Origin: Gemmatimonadota bacterium
Lineage (GTDB): Bacteria > Gemmatimonadota > Gemmatimonadetes > Longimicrobiales > Gaopeijiaceae
Direction of reading: 5' to 3'
Assembly: GCA_028873815.1 (NCBI GenBank)
Contig: JAPPNN010000049.1
Location: 17,519-81,518, forward strand
Length of the DNA stretch: 64,000 bases
Part shown: piece after piece, positions 26,759-33,798 of the stretch
Layout: each line of letters starts with the position of its first letter
Numbering within the stretch: position 1 is the first letter of the stretch
Notes under the pieces: model-generated
What the model was told of the DNA's origin: nothing
Database searches by the model: none
Seen by the model: only the letters and a program-made list of their open reading frames with translations
Translations under genes and position numbers: made by a program

Positions 26759-28105
26759 ATGGCAACCAGGGTCCACATGGAGGCGCTCTCGCCCACGATG
26801 GAAGAGGGCCAGGTCGTCACGTGGCTGAAGGCTGAAGGCGACGCGGTCGCGCAGGGTGACATCCTCGCCGAGATCGAGACCGACAAGGCGACGATGGAGT
26901 TGGTGGCGCGCGGTGAGGGCGTGCTGAGGAGAATCCTCGTGGAAGAGGGCGCGACCGCGCCTGTCGGCGACGTGATTGCGGTCATCGGAGCGGAGGATGA
27001 GGACATCGCCGCGCTGGTGGCGTCGGTCGGGGGTGGGGCGGCGCGCTCGGCCGGGCCGGCCGGAGGCGCACCGGGTGCTGATGAGACCGAGCCGGCCGCG
27101 CCGGACCCCGCCGCGGCGACGGCCTCCGCCGTGACACCCGCAGCGCCGGCGGCGCCCGAGACCGGGGTGGCCACGGCCGAATCCGCAACGCCGCCTTCGA
27201 CGGCGCCCATGACGGTCGCCACCACCGCCGCCCCGGCCGCCACCGCGGGACGGATCAAGGCCTCCCCTGTCGCCCGGCGGCTCGCGGGCGAACTCGGCGT
27301 TGATCTTGCGACGGTGCACGGGTCGGGACCCAACGGCCGGGTGATCAAGCGGGACGTTGAAGCGGCTGCGGCTGCGGCCCCCGCAGCGCCCGTGCTCACG
27401 CCGGCCCTCCCGGACACCGAATTCGAGGACGTTCCGCTGACGCAGATGAGAAAGACGGTCGCCCGCCGCCTCGCCGAGTCGCTTGGGCCCGTGCCTCACT
27501 TCTTCCTCACGGTGGACGTGGACATGACGCGGGCGCTGCAAGCCCGCGTGCGCGTCAACGAGCTCCTGGCCGCCCAGGGCGCGAAGGCGTCGCTGAACGA
27601 CATGGTCATCAAGGCGGCCGCCGTCGCGCTGACCCACCACCCGGAGTGCAACGCCTGGTGGCAGGGTGATTCCATCCGCCGTTTCAACCGCGTGCACATG
27701 GGTGTCGCAGTGGCCGTGCCGGACGGGCTGATCACCCCCGTCGTGCGGGATGCCCACGCCAAGGGCCTCGGCCAGATCAGCACGGAGATCCGGGAACTGG
27801 CGGGGCGCGCACGGGAGAAGAAGCTGCAGCCGCACGAATACACCGGGTCGACCTTCTCCATCTCGAATCTGGGCATGTTCGGGATCGAGGAATTCACCGC
27901 CGTGATCAATCCGCCGGAAGCGGGGATCATCGCGGTGGGGGCGATCGAGGACCGGCCCGTGGTGGCTGACGGGCACGTGGTCGTGCAGGCGCGGATGCGG
28001 ATCACCATGAGTTGCGACCACCGGGTGATCGACGGTGCCCAGGGAGCGCGCTTCCTGGCCACGCTGAAGTCGTTCCTCGAGGAGCCCGCGGCGATCCTGA
28101 TCTGA
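26759..28105 (+). CDS. pdhC: Dihydrolipoamide acetyltransferase (E2 of pyruvate dehydrogenase)
   Basis: A 448-residue protein with one lipoyl domain (about 1-80; lipoylated Lys43 in ETDKATMEL). A long Ala/Pro/Thr linker follows, then the E1/E3-binding domain (ASPVARRLAGELGVDL and GPNGRVIKRDVE, about 170-200), another Ala-rich linker and the catalytic domain (about 220-448). The catalytic His421 is in DHRVIDG. It transfers the acetyl group to CoA and is the scaffold of the complex. LipA, encoded upstream, makes its cofactor. The E3 gene lpd lies further downstream, now separated by a transposon. Confidence 0.96.
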   Translation: MATRVHMEALSPTMEEGQVVTWLKAEGDAVAQGDILAEIETDKATMELVARGEGVLRRILVEEGATAPVGDVIAVIGAEDEDIAALVASVGGGAARSAGPAGGAPGADETEPAAPDPAAATASAVTPAAPAAPETGVATAESATPPSTAPMTVATTAAPAATAGRIKASPVARRLAGELGVDLATVHGSGPNGRVIKRDVEAAAAAAPAAPVLTPALPDTEFEDVPLTQMRKTVARRLAESLGPVPHFFLTVDVDMTRALQARVRVNELLAAQGAKASLNDMVIKAAAVALTHHPECNAWWQGDSIRRFNRVHMGVAVAVPDGLITPVVRDAHAKGLGQISTEIRELAGRAREKKLQPHEYTGSTFSISNLGMFGIEEFTAVINPPEAGIIAVGAIEDRPVVADGHVVVQARMRITMSCDHRVIDGAQGARFLATLKSFLEEPAAILI

Positions 28106-28115
28106 AGACGCACCC

Positions 28116-29465
28116 ATGAGTCCTCATCGGTCCCGAGCCAGCCACCGTTCGCTCACGCAGGCGTCCCGCGGCTTCGGCGTGGCCGTCCTCATGGGGATGT
28201 CGAACGTAGCGATGCCGGCCGCCCTGTCCGCCCAGGAACACATCCTGATCCGCGCGGACCGCATGATCGACGGCAAGGGGAACCTGATCGAACCCGGGGC
28301 GGTCGTCGTTCTGGACGACCGGATTGTCGCGGTGGGCTCCGAGGCGGCCAACATGTCGGGCGACATCCTCGTCGACCTCGGCGATGCCACCCTCCTTCCC
28401 GGCCTGATCGACCTGCACACGCACCTCACCGACAAGGTCGGCACGCACTGGGAGGAGGTCCTGATCACGACCACTCCGGCCCAGGCCGCGCTCTACGGTG
28501 CGGCGAACGCGCTCACCACCCTGCGCGCCGGCTTCACCACCGTCCGCGACATGGGCCCCACCTGGTCCTACACCGACGTGGACCTGCGGGACGCCATCGA
28601 CGCGGGCGTGATTCCCGGGCCGCGCATGCAGGTGGCCGGCAACTACGTCTCGGCCACGGGTGGTGCCGGCGACGCTCGCCAGTTCTCGATCTACGTGGAT
28701 GTGCCCACCGTGCGGAACCTCGCCGACGGAGTGGACGCGGTGAGGGCGGCCGTGCGCACCAACCACAAGAACGGCGCCGACTTCACCAAGATCCTGGCCA
28801 CCGGTGCGGTGCTGTCGCAGGGGCTGCCGCCCGGGGCGCAGCAGTACTCGGACGAGGAGCTGGCGGTCGCGGTCGAGGAGACGAACCGCTGGGGCCGCTT
28901 CACCGCCGCGCACGCGCACGGCACCGAGGGGATCAAGGCGGCGATCCGCGCCGGCGTCCGCACCGTCGACCACGGCTCGATGCTCGACGACGAGGCGATC
29001 GCGATGCTGCAGCAGAGCGACCACACCTACTACGTCCCCACGCTGTACGTGGGCGTGATCGTGCCGCGCGACGGGGCGGCTCTCGGCATTCCCGAACCGC
29101 TCATCCAGCGCTCCATTGAGATGATGCGCTACCGCAACGCCACCTTCCGGCGCGCCCTCGAGGCCGGGCTGACGATCGGCTTCGCCACCGACGCGGGTGT
29201 CTTCGAACACGGTCACAACGCCCGCGAGTTCCAGATCCGGGTCGAGATCGGCGAGAGCGAAATGGACGCGATCACCTCGGCGACCAGCGTGTCGGCGATG
29301 ATCATGGGCTGGGAGGCGGACGTGGGTTCGCTGGAGGCGGGGAAGTATGCCGACATCATCGCGGTGCCTGGCAACCCGCTCGACGACATCACCGCGCTCG
29401 AGCGGGTGACGTGGGTGATGAAGGGCGGCGAAGTCTACCGGTCCGACCCGGCGGAGGGGCGCTAG
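28116..29465 (+). CDS. Exported amidohydrolase (imidazolonepropionase-like)
   Basis: A 449-residue protein with a signal peptide ending LSAQE. The amidohydrolase-superfamily barrel shows its metal sites: HTHL after PGLIDL (about 95-98), HAHGTEG and DHGSMLD in the middle, and FATDAG near the end. The small beta-sandwich closes with AGKYADIIAVPGNPLDDI. Members hydrolyse C-N bonds of cyclic or peptide substrates outside the cytoplasm; the substrate is not predictable. It begins ten bases after pdhC and so probably shares the operon, although no metabolic link to pyruvate dehydrogenase is obvious. Confidence 0.9.
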   Translation: MSPHRSRASHRSLTQASRGFGVAVLMGMSNVAMPAALSAQEHILIRADRMIDGKGNLIEPGAVVVLDDRIVAVGSEAANMSGDILVDLGDATLLPGLIDLHTHLTDKVGTHWEEVLITTTPAQAALYGAANALTTLRAGFTTVRDMGPTWSYTDVDLRDAIDAGVIPGPRMQVAGNYVSATGGAGDARQFSIYVDVPTVRNLADGVDAVRAAVRTNHKNGADFTKILATGAVLSQGLPPGAQQYSDEELAVAVEETNRWGRFTAAHAHGTEGIKAAIRAGVRTVDHGSMLDDEAIAMLQQSDHTYYVPTLYVGVIVPRDGAALGIPEPLIQRSIEMMRYRNATFRRALEAGLTIGFATDAGVFEHGHNAREFQIRVEIGESEMDAITSATSVSAMIMGWEADVGSLEAGKYADIIAVPGNPLDDITALERVTWVMKGGEVYRSDPAEGR

Positions 29466-29547
29466 GAGCCCGTGGACAAAATCCCCCCGGCATTCGAGCG
29501 TCGATGCATCCGGGCCGGACGCTCGGCCTCACCTCGTCGCGCTGTAA

Positions 29548-29555
29548 ATCAAAGT
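29548..29555. repeat. Target-site duplication, left copy
   Basis: ATCAAAGT immediately outside the left inverted repeat; an identical copy lies immediately outside the right one (33572-33579). Eight bases is the duplication length of the IS1595 family. Confidence 0.95.
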
Positions 29556-29579
29556 GGTGATTGTGTACTTGACTCACAC
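29556..29579 (+). repeat. Left terminal inverted repeat (24 bp)
   Basis: Begins GGTGATTGTG and ends TTGACTCACAC. It is identical over 24 of 24 bases to the reverse complement of 33548-33571. The match stops abruptly at base 25. Confidence 0.97.
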
Positions 29580-29597
29580 GGAATGAGCCGCTAACTT
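29569..29597 (+). promoter_or_regulatory. Inward promoter starting in the left inverted repeat
   Basis: TTGACT (29569-29574, inside the repeat) and TAACTT (29592-29597) are exactly 17 bp apart. It faces into the element and could drive the 29772 gene and the transposase. The right repeat supplies the same -35 facing inward, but no matching -10 is present there. Confidence 0.55.
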
Positions 29598-29599
29598 CC

Positions 29600-29773
29600 C
29601 TAAGTGGATGCGTTATCGGCAGTTCCGTTGTACTCGGCCAAAACACGGTCGGCTTCTTTGAGTACACGCTTGCCGAGCACGGATTCCATGATTTCGCGGT
29701 CGGTCTTGTCCCCGATGTTTCGGGGCACCTTACGCCGCCGCACGGACTTCTTTCGCTTGGGAGTGTGAGCCAT
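29600..29773 (-). CDS. Small basic cargo protein (hypothetical)
   Basis: A 57-residue frame, MAHTPKRKKSVRRRKVPR at the start, with a strongly basic N terminus and an amphipathic Asp/Glu/Lys/Arg-rich remainder (DREIMESVLGKRV...). The composition and codon use look like a real protein. Against it, there is no Shine-Dalgarno, its ATG shares CATG with the divergent gene on the other strand, and the candidate transposon promoter would transcribe it antisense. The frame is open upstream to 29977, but that part is the shadow of the opposite gene. Function unknown; nucleic-acid binding is a guess from charge only. Confidence 0.45.
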   Translation of the reverse strand: MAHTPKRKKSVRRRKVPRNIGDKTDREIMESVLGKRVLKEADRVLAEYNGTADNAST

Positions 29774-30101
29774 GGCTACCAACGGTTTCGGGAACGGGCT
29801 TGACGCCCTGCTGGGCGATCCCGGCGACACTGACATGCTGGAGAAGTACAACCGGGCGTTGGGAGACGCGATCGCATTACGAATCGCCCTCCAACTCCTT
29901 CTGCGGAGCGGGACCGTCGCCGGACGGAATGCTGAACAGGTATCTGAGGCCCTCCGCGAATGTAAGGCCCGCTTCAAGCATGAATGGATCGCCGCTGGCG
30001 GCGAGATCCAGCCCTCTTGGACCGTAGCGCGCTATCACTCGTTCGCGGAAACGATGGACGAGATCATCAATGGATTCCGCGCCGCCGGTCGGAGCGGGTG
30101 A
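29772..30101 (+). CDS. Hypothetical cargo protein upstream of the transposase
   Basis: A 109-residue protein, MATNGFGNGLDALLGD at the start, mostly helical with a hydrophobic helix around ALRIALQLLLRSG (about 35-47). No family is recognised and there is no signal peptide or membrane segment. GGGAG lies eight bases before the ATG, and the gene ends 16 bp ahead of the transposase start, so the two are likely co-transcribed. It might be an accessory or regulatory factor for transposition; that rests on position only. Confidence 0.65.
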   Translation: MATNGFGNGLDALLGDPGDTDMLEKYNRALGDAIALRIALQLLLRSGTVAGRNAEQVSEALRECKARFKHEWIAAGGEIQPSWTVARYHSFAETMDEIINGFRAAGRSG

Positions 30102-30117
30102 GGAAAGGGAGTCAGCC

Positions 30118-31008
30118 ATGAAGAACATCAACCTCGTTTCGCTGTTGGACCGTTACAACACGGATGATAGGTGCCGGGACGCCTTGGAGGCAATTCGGTG
30201 GCCGTCCGGCGTGGCTTGTCCGCGGTGCGGCGACATGGACGTATCCGAGATCACCACGCGCAACGTGTGGGCGTGCGCGTCGTGCGACTACCGCTTCAGC
30301 GTGACGGTCGGAACGATCATGCACCGCAGCCACCTGCCGCTACGCAAGTGGTTCCTCGCGATCTACCTGATGTGCGAGTCCAAGAAGGGCATGAGCGCCA
30401 ACCAGCTCAAGCGTAGTCTCGGGGTCCAGTACAAGACGGCGTGGCACCTCTGCCACCGGATCCGCGAGGCGATGGGCAACGACCCGTTTACCGGCCCTAC
30501 CCTCGTCGGCATCGTCGAAATGGACCAGACGCTGATCGGCGGGAAGGCCAAGGGGAAGGACTGGCGGGACAACAAGCATTGGGTCGCCGGTGCTATCGAG
30601 CGGGGCGGGAGGGTTCGGCTGGAACGGATCCCCGACATCAGGAAGGGCACGATCCACGACTTCGTGAAGCGCACCATCAGCGACGAGGCCGAGGCGATCT
30701 ACACCGACGAGTTGCGGTCCCACGTCGGGCTTGAGACAGACACGAGGCGTCACGAGAGCGTCAACCACAGCGCCGAGGAGTGGGTGGTCGGCGATGTCCA
30801 CACGAACAGCGTGGAAGGCGTCTGGAGCCTGTTCAAGCGGTCCATCGTGGGTAGCTTCCACAAGATGTCGGTCAAGCACATGGACCGTTACCTGGAGGAA
30901 CTCGAGTGGCGGTTCAACAACCGCGACAACCCCTACATCTTTCGCGACGCGCTCCGGCGCATCATGCGGACCAGCCCGCTTGAGTACCGGACGCTGATCG
31001 CGAACTGA
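30118..31008 (+). CDS. IS1595 family (ISXO2-like) transposase
   Basis: A 296-residue transposase. An N-terminal zinc ribbon (C34, C37, C53, C56) precedes the ISXO2-type RNase H-like catalytic domain. The probable catalytic residues are D136 (EMDQTLIGG), D197 (YTDEL) and N230/E233 (HTNSVEGVWSLFKR). The C-terminal GSFHKMSVKHMDRYLEELEW is typical of the family. The ATG at 30118 is preceded by GGGAG at good spacing; an upstream in-frame start at 30070 lies within the previous gene. The frame is intact, with no truncation, so the enzyme should be functional. Confidence 0.95.
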   Translation: MKNINLVSLLDRYNTDDRCRDALEAIRWPSGVACPRCGDMDVSEITTRNVWACASCDYRFSVTVGTIMHRSHLPLRKWFLAIYLMCESKKGMSANQLKRSLGVQYKTAWHLCHRIREAMGNDPFTGPTLVGIVEMDQTLIGGKAKGKDWRDNKHWVAGAIERGGRVRLERIPDIRKGTIHDFVKRTISDEAEAIYTDELRSHVGLETDTRRHESVNHSAEEWVVGDVHTNSVEGVWSLFKRSIVGSFHKMSVKHMDRYLEELEWRFNNRDNPYIFRDALRRIMRTSPLEYRTLIAN

Positions 31009-31033
31009 TCCCGCGTCCACCATCAGCACCCCG

Positions 31034-31065
31034 AGGCCGGGGGCGTGTCGAAGCGCTCCCGGCCT
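31034..31065 (+). terminator. Intrinsic terminator after the transposase
   Basis: A 10-bp stem, AGGCCGGGGG (31034-31043) with CTCCCGGCCT (31056-31065, one G-U pair), 12-nt loop, followed by TTTCCC. It lies 26 bp after the transposase stop and separates it from the next cargo gene. Confidence 0.7.
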
Positions 31066-31120
31066 TTCCCATGGCATCCGGCCTACGGGTATCCCCATGC
31101 TGCCCAAAGGAGGCAGACCC

Positions 31121-31324
31121 ATGTCCAAGCGCTTGCCACCCCCCGAAAAGGCCCTTGCCGTCCTATTGCGCGGCATCAGCGGTCCTGTCCCGAGGACCAA
31201 GACCGAGATGAAGGAATCGGACAGGGCGTTCAAGGAGGAACTCAAGGAGTTGTTCAGGCCATCTGACGACGCCAGCGCCCCCCCCGAAATGCACGGCCAC
31301 GATTTCGGGAAACATCTGGCCTAG
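31121..31324 (+). CDS. Small cargo protein (hypothetical)
   Basis: A 67-residue protein, MSKRLPPPEKALAVLLRG at the start, with a charged helix ESDRAFKEELKELF in the middle. It has one of the best ribosome-binding sites in the window: AAAGGAGG at 31106-31113, seven bases before ATG 31121, which also decides against the in-frame ATG at 31097. It shares the tetranucleotide CTAG with the convergent 110-residue gene, so the two stop codons overlap. No family recognised. Confidence 0.7.
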   Translation: MSKRLPPPEKALAVLLRGISGPVPRTKTEMKESDRAFKEELKELFRPSDDASAPPEMHGHDFGKHLA

Positions 31325-31653
31325 TCCAGATCAACTAGCCATTCGGCGCACCTGCGAGTCTCGTCCATCGCCGCATCCAAGCGCGTGTAGCGGGACGTCG
31401 GGGGCAATATTTCCTCCAACCCCCGAACCAGCGTCCAAAGCCAACTCACGAGTTCCGCCTTGGCGGATTCACTCAAATGGCTACAGGCGGTTTCCAGCAC
31501 GAAACACCGGGTACGAGATTCAGCGTAGTACGCGCCCAGTGCTTCGTCCTTGTCCAGAAAGCGTTCCGTCGGGTTGCTGAAGTGTTCCATCGGGATCGGG
31601 CCGGAAACAAACCCGGCCAGCATTTCAGCGGTGGGATGATCGTCGTTCGACAT
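31321..31653 (-). CDS. Hypothetical cargo protein
   Basis: A 110-residue acidic, mostly helical protein (MSNDDHPTAEMLAGFVSG at the start; then SESAKAELVSWLWTLVRGLE). It has no signal peptide or clear membrane helix. AGGAG sits about seven bases before its ATG, supporting translation. Its stop overlaps the stop of the 67-residue gene on the other strand through CTAG. Family and function are not recognised. It is one of two minus-strand genes in the right half of the transposon that are independent of the transposase. Confidence 0.7.
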   Translation of the reverse strand: MSNDDHPTAEMLAGFVSGPIPMEHFSNPTERFLDKDEALGAYYAESRTRCFVLETACSHLSESAKAELVSWLWTLVRGLEEILPPTSRYTRLDAAMDETRRCAEWLVDLD

Positions 31654-31786
31654 TTCTTGCTCCTGTTTGGAATGTCGGGCGTAGGCGGGTGGCCCGGGGT
31701 CAGAGCCGGGCGCCCGCCGCTTGTAGGTGGGATCGTGGGCTGTCAGAGGCTCACGGTCCCTTTGGGGGTGGCCGTTAGACTACTCG

Positions 31787-31819
31787 CCCCCGTCCCTGAA
31801 CAGCAACAGGGACCGGGGG
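31787..31819 (-). terminator. Hairpin after the cargo lipoprotein gene
   Basis: TCCCTG (31793-31798) pairs with CAGGGA (31807-31812), and the stem continues with CCCCCG against CCGGGGG (one bulged base), 8-nt loop. It lies eight bases beyond the lipoprotein stop on the minus strand. No U-tract is evident. Confidence 0.5.
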
Positions 31820-31827
31820 GCTGTCTC

Positions 31828-32499
31828 TCAGCAATCGGTGGTGGTCATCCACACGGTATCGCTGAACATCGCGTCGAGCGGAAAGGATCCGCTTCCGCTC
31901 CTGTGCAGTAGCCGGTAGCCGTACCACGACGTGCCGCAGCCGATGACGCGCGGGGCGTGCGATCGCTCGATGTTGCGCCACGGGGCGGGGATGAACTCGA
32001 CCTTGGTGGTGTCCCAGAAGTGCTGCCAGCGGACGAGCCCGAAGCAACTGCTCACCGTGAGGACGAGTCGGCCGCCGACCGCGTTGGTGTCGCCGGTGGT
32101 GCAACCGGAGAGGTTCGCGGTCACCGCGTCCACTGCGGCCTGGCCGATGACGATGAACCCGGCGCGCTCCATTTCGGCGCAGTCGGGAAAGCCCGCCCCG
32201 GGTTCCCGGTCGCACCTGATGATCCAAGGCTCGTTTTCCGACCGGGTGTAGGTGACGTGCACGCCGGGCGTTCCTGCGTATTGGGACGGCCGCGACAGGC
32301 CGCTCTCGTTGTGGAGCCAGTCGCCCCGCCTCACGGCGAAGGAATCGGGCGACAGCGCGATCGCCGGCACGGCGGCATACTCGATCGCGGGATGGGTTTC
32401 GGTCATGATCTCGGGCTCGCAAGCCGCGAGGACGAGGCAAAGGGCGATGAGGAGCGCGGCGAGCAGGGACACGGGGACGATACGGGGTGTGATGCTCAT
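31828..32499 (-). CDS. Cargo lipoprotein (hypothetical)
   Basis: A 223-residue protein with a textbook lipoprotein signal: MSITPRIVPVSLLAAL, a hydrophobic core and the lipobox LVLAAC, so it should be lipid-anchored outside the inner membrane. The mature part is beta-rich, with several Cys residues (in IIRCDRE, FPDCAEM, LSGCTTG, VSSCFG, IGCGTS, TTTDC) that could form disulfides in the periplasm. No family recognised. GGAGGAGG lies seven bases before ATG 32499, which is why the longer frame to 32568 is not used. Possible roles include surface exclusion or binding of an external ligand; this is speculation. Confidence 0.75.
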   Translation of the reverse strand: MSITPRIVPVSLLAALLIALCLVLAACEPEIMTETHPAIEYAAVPAIALSPDSFAVRRGDWLHNESGLSRPSQYAGTPGVHVTYTRSENEPWIIRCDREPGAGFPDCAEMERAGFIVIGQAAVDAVTANLSGCTTGDTNAVGGRLVLTVSSCFGLVRWQHFWDTTKVEFIPAPWRNIERSHAPRVIGCGTSWYGYRLLHRSGSGSFPLDAMFSDTVWMTTTDC

Positions 32500-32835
32500 G
32501 GGGGGACCTCCTCCACACTTGGGACGATTCCCCGGCTTCCAGACGTGGAGCCGGGCCGTTGTCACCAATCAGTGGAGGAAATGCTCCGACGGCCCCGCCT
32601 ATTCACCCCTGGAGCGCGGCGCGGGAGCTACCCGCGTGTTCCGGCCCCGTAACGGAGCTGTTGTGTTCAGCGAGCGACCCGACATAAGGGCCTCGCACTG
32701 ATTGATGACCCGGAGACGGTACGCACCTGCGGCGAACACCGCAAGGGAAAGAGGGCCGCGCACCACGCCCCGAGCTACTTGGCGCACACCAACCGAGTCT
32801 CTTTGACTCACAGAAAGGAGGCAGTATCATGCAGC
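32500..32835. other. 336-bp intergenic stretch in the transposon
   Basis: The gap between the divergent lipoprotein and membrane-protein genes. It must hold both promoters. It contains a strong AGGAGG at 32816-32821 and a 10-bp copy of part of the terminal repeat, TTGACTCACA, at 32803-32812. I see no convincing gene, tRNA or stable RNA fold in it. Confidence 0.5.
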
Positions 32836-33513
32836 ATGACCAAAAAACGAAAGCTGTTGGTTGGGGCGAAGGTGACCAACTGGGCTGCCAGCATTCCCGG
32901 CACGATCAAGGACTGGAAGGACATCGTGGCCGCTGTCCGCGAGAAGCTGTTCTCTGGGGCGATAGGCTTGTTGGTCGCCCCCGTAGCAGCATTCTTCACG
33001 TTCGTGGTGGCCGTCATGGGTAGCTGGGCGTGGTGGGAGGTGGTGATATTCGTCGTCCTGTGGGTGTGGGCGGCGTGCGCGCTGTGGTTCGGCTTTGACG
33101 CATGGTGGCAGAAGCGGACCACGACAACGCGGGACTTGGAGACCCACAGCCTCGACGGTTGGGGCGACATCCTGCCGGACATGGAGCGGCTTGCGGAGAG
33201 GCTTCAGGCCGAACGCTTGGACAGGACCGGCGAGGATACGGTTCTGCTGAACCGGAACCGATTGAAGCTGGCGGGGATCGCGAAGCGGTTGGACGAGCGG
33301 GAGATCCCGCGCCCCGATCTGTGGCCCCAGCATGGCGAGACCAAGGAGTGGGAAACGTTTCTGTGGGGCTTCGTCCAGCGCGTGAACGCGAGCGAAGCCA
33401 CCACGCTACCCACCCTCCATCAGGACGTGCGGGAGGCGCTCGAACAGCACCGCGAAGCATGGGACCCCGACAACCTTCTACGGCGCTACCAAGAGGAACA
33501 GGAACCCGAATGA
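32836..33513 (+). CDS. Cargo membrane protein with two helices (hypothetical)
   Basis: A 225-residue protein from ATG 32836 (MTKKRKLLVGAKVTNW). Two adjacent transmembrane helices lie at about residues 45-63 (AIGLLVAPVAAFFTFVVAV) and 69-90 (VVIFVVLWVWAACALWF), leaving a hydrophilic C-terminal cytoplasmic domain of about 135 residues, helical and charged. No family recognised. The start is uncertain: AGGAGG is 14 bases from this ATG but 7 bases from an out-of-frame ATG at 32829; a longer in-frame start at 32779 precedes the Shine-Dalgarno. It is the last gene before the right end. Confidence 0.7.
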   Translation: MTKKRKLLVGAKVTNWAASIPGTIKDWKDIVAAVREKLFSGAIGLLVAPVAAFFTFVVAVMGSWAWWEVVIFVVLWVWAACALWFGFDAWWQKRTTTTRDLETHSLDGWGDILPDMERLAERLQAERLDRTGEDTVLLNRNRLKLAGIAKRLDEREIPRPDLWPQHGETKEWETFLWGFVQRVNASEATTLPTLHQDVREALEQHREAWDPDNLLRRYQEEQEPE

Positions 33514-33547
33514 GAGGCTACCGAATCCCCCGAAAACCAGCTATCTT

Positions 33548-33571
33548 GTGTGAGTCAAGTACACAATCACC
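33548..33571 (-). repeat. Right terminal inverted repeat (24 bp)
   Basis: Begins GTGTGAGTCAAG and ends ACACAATCACC at the junction; perfect inverted copy of 29556-29579. Confidence 0.97.
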
Positions 33572-33579
33572 ATCAAAGT
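33572..33579. repeat. Target-site duplication, right copy
   Basis: ATCAAAGT, identical to 29548-29555. Removing the element and one copy rebuilds GTAAATCAAAGTTTAC, a near-palindrome. Confidence 0.95.
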
Positions 33580-33607
33580 TTACACAATGTCATGTTTACT
33601 TTACGAT
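33579..33607 (+). promoter_or_regulatory. Candidate lpd promoter abutting the transposon
   Basis: TTTACA (33579-33584) and TACGAT (33602-33607) with a 17-bp spacer form a good sigma-70-like promoter just outside the transposon. It is about 190 bp upstream of lpd. The -35 overlaps the target duplication, so the promoter itself survived the insertion while the palindrome covering it was cut. A similar arrangement exists at 38794-38833. Confidence 0.6.
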
Positions 33608-33679
33608 TGGGGTGTCGGGGCCGCGCTCTGCGTTGCTCCTCGCGCCCGTAGCGCTGCTACTGGCCCTTCGTCGCGCCTT

Positions 33680-33718
33680 GCCCGCCCGGCGCCTCGCCGC
33701 TCTCGGTGCTCGGGCGGC
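33680..33718 (+). terminator. Hairpin in the long lpd leader
   Basis: GCCCGCCCGGCGCC (33680-33693) can pair imperfectly with GGTGCTCGGGCGGC (33705-33718), followed by TTTAT. It lies between the promoter and the lpd start and could attenuate transcription or be a remnant. No open frame of note precedes it. Confidence 0.35.
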
Positions 33719-33798
33719 TTTATCCACGGACTCCTAGGTTAGCTTTCCACGGGCTGCCGACCGCGGTCCCGGAATCACACCCTGAAGAGAGGTTTCCC

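Larger units (their letters stand above)
29556..33571. mobile_element. IS1595/ISXO2-type cargo transposon
   Basis: A 4,016-bp element bounded by perfect 24-bp inverted repeats and an 8-bp direct repeat. It encodes an ISXO2-like transposase (30118-31008) and up to six other genes: 29600-29773 (-), 29772-30101 (+), 31121-31324 (+), 31321-31653 (-), 31828-32499 (-) and 32836-33513 (+). Flawless ends and duplication indicate a recent or still active insertion. IS1595-family elements carrying passenger genes are known; none of these cargo proteins is recognised. It sits between the pdhABC-amidohydrolase genes and lpd, in the lpd promoter region. Confidence 0.95.

Noticed and set aside
32803..32812. 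Internal TTGACTCACA matching part of the transposon end
   Set aside because: Ten bases with no flanking similarity and no duplication; probably chance or a transposase-binding half-site, insufficient to call a nested element.
32829..33023. 64-codon frame starting at the best-spaced ATG in the transposon's right half
   Set aside because: Translation is Gly/Arg/His-rich and lacks structure, while the overlapping frame encodes two clear membrane helices; kept only as a finding about the start.
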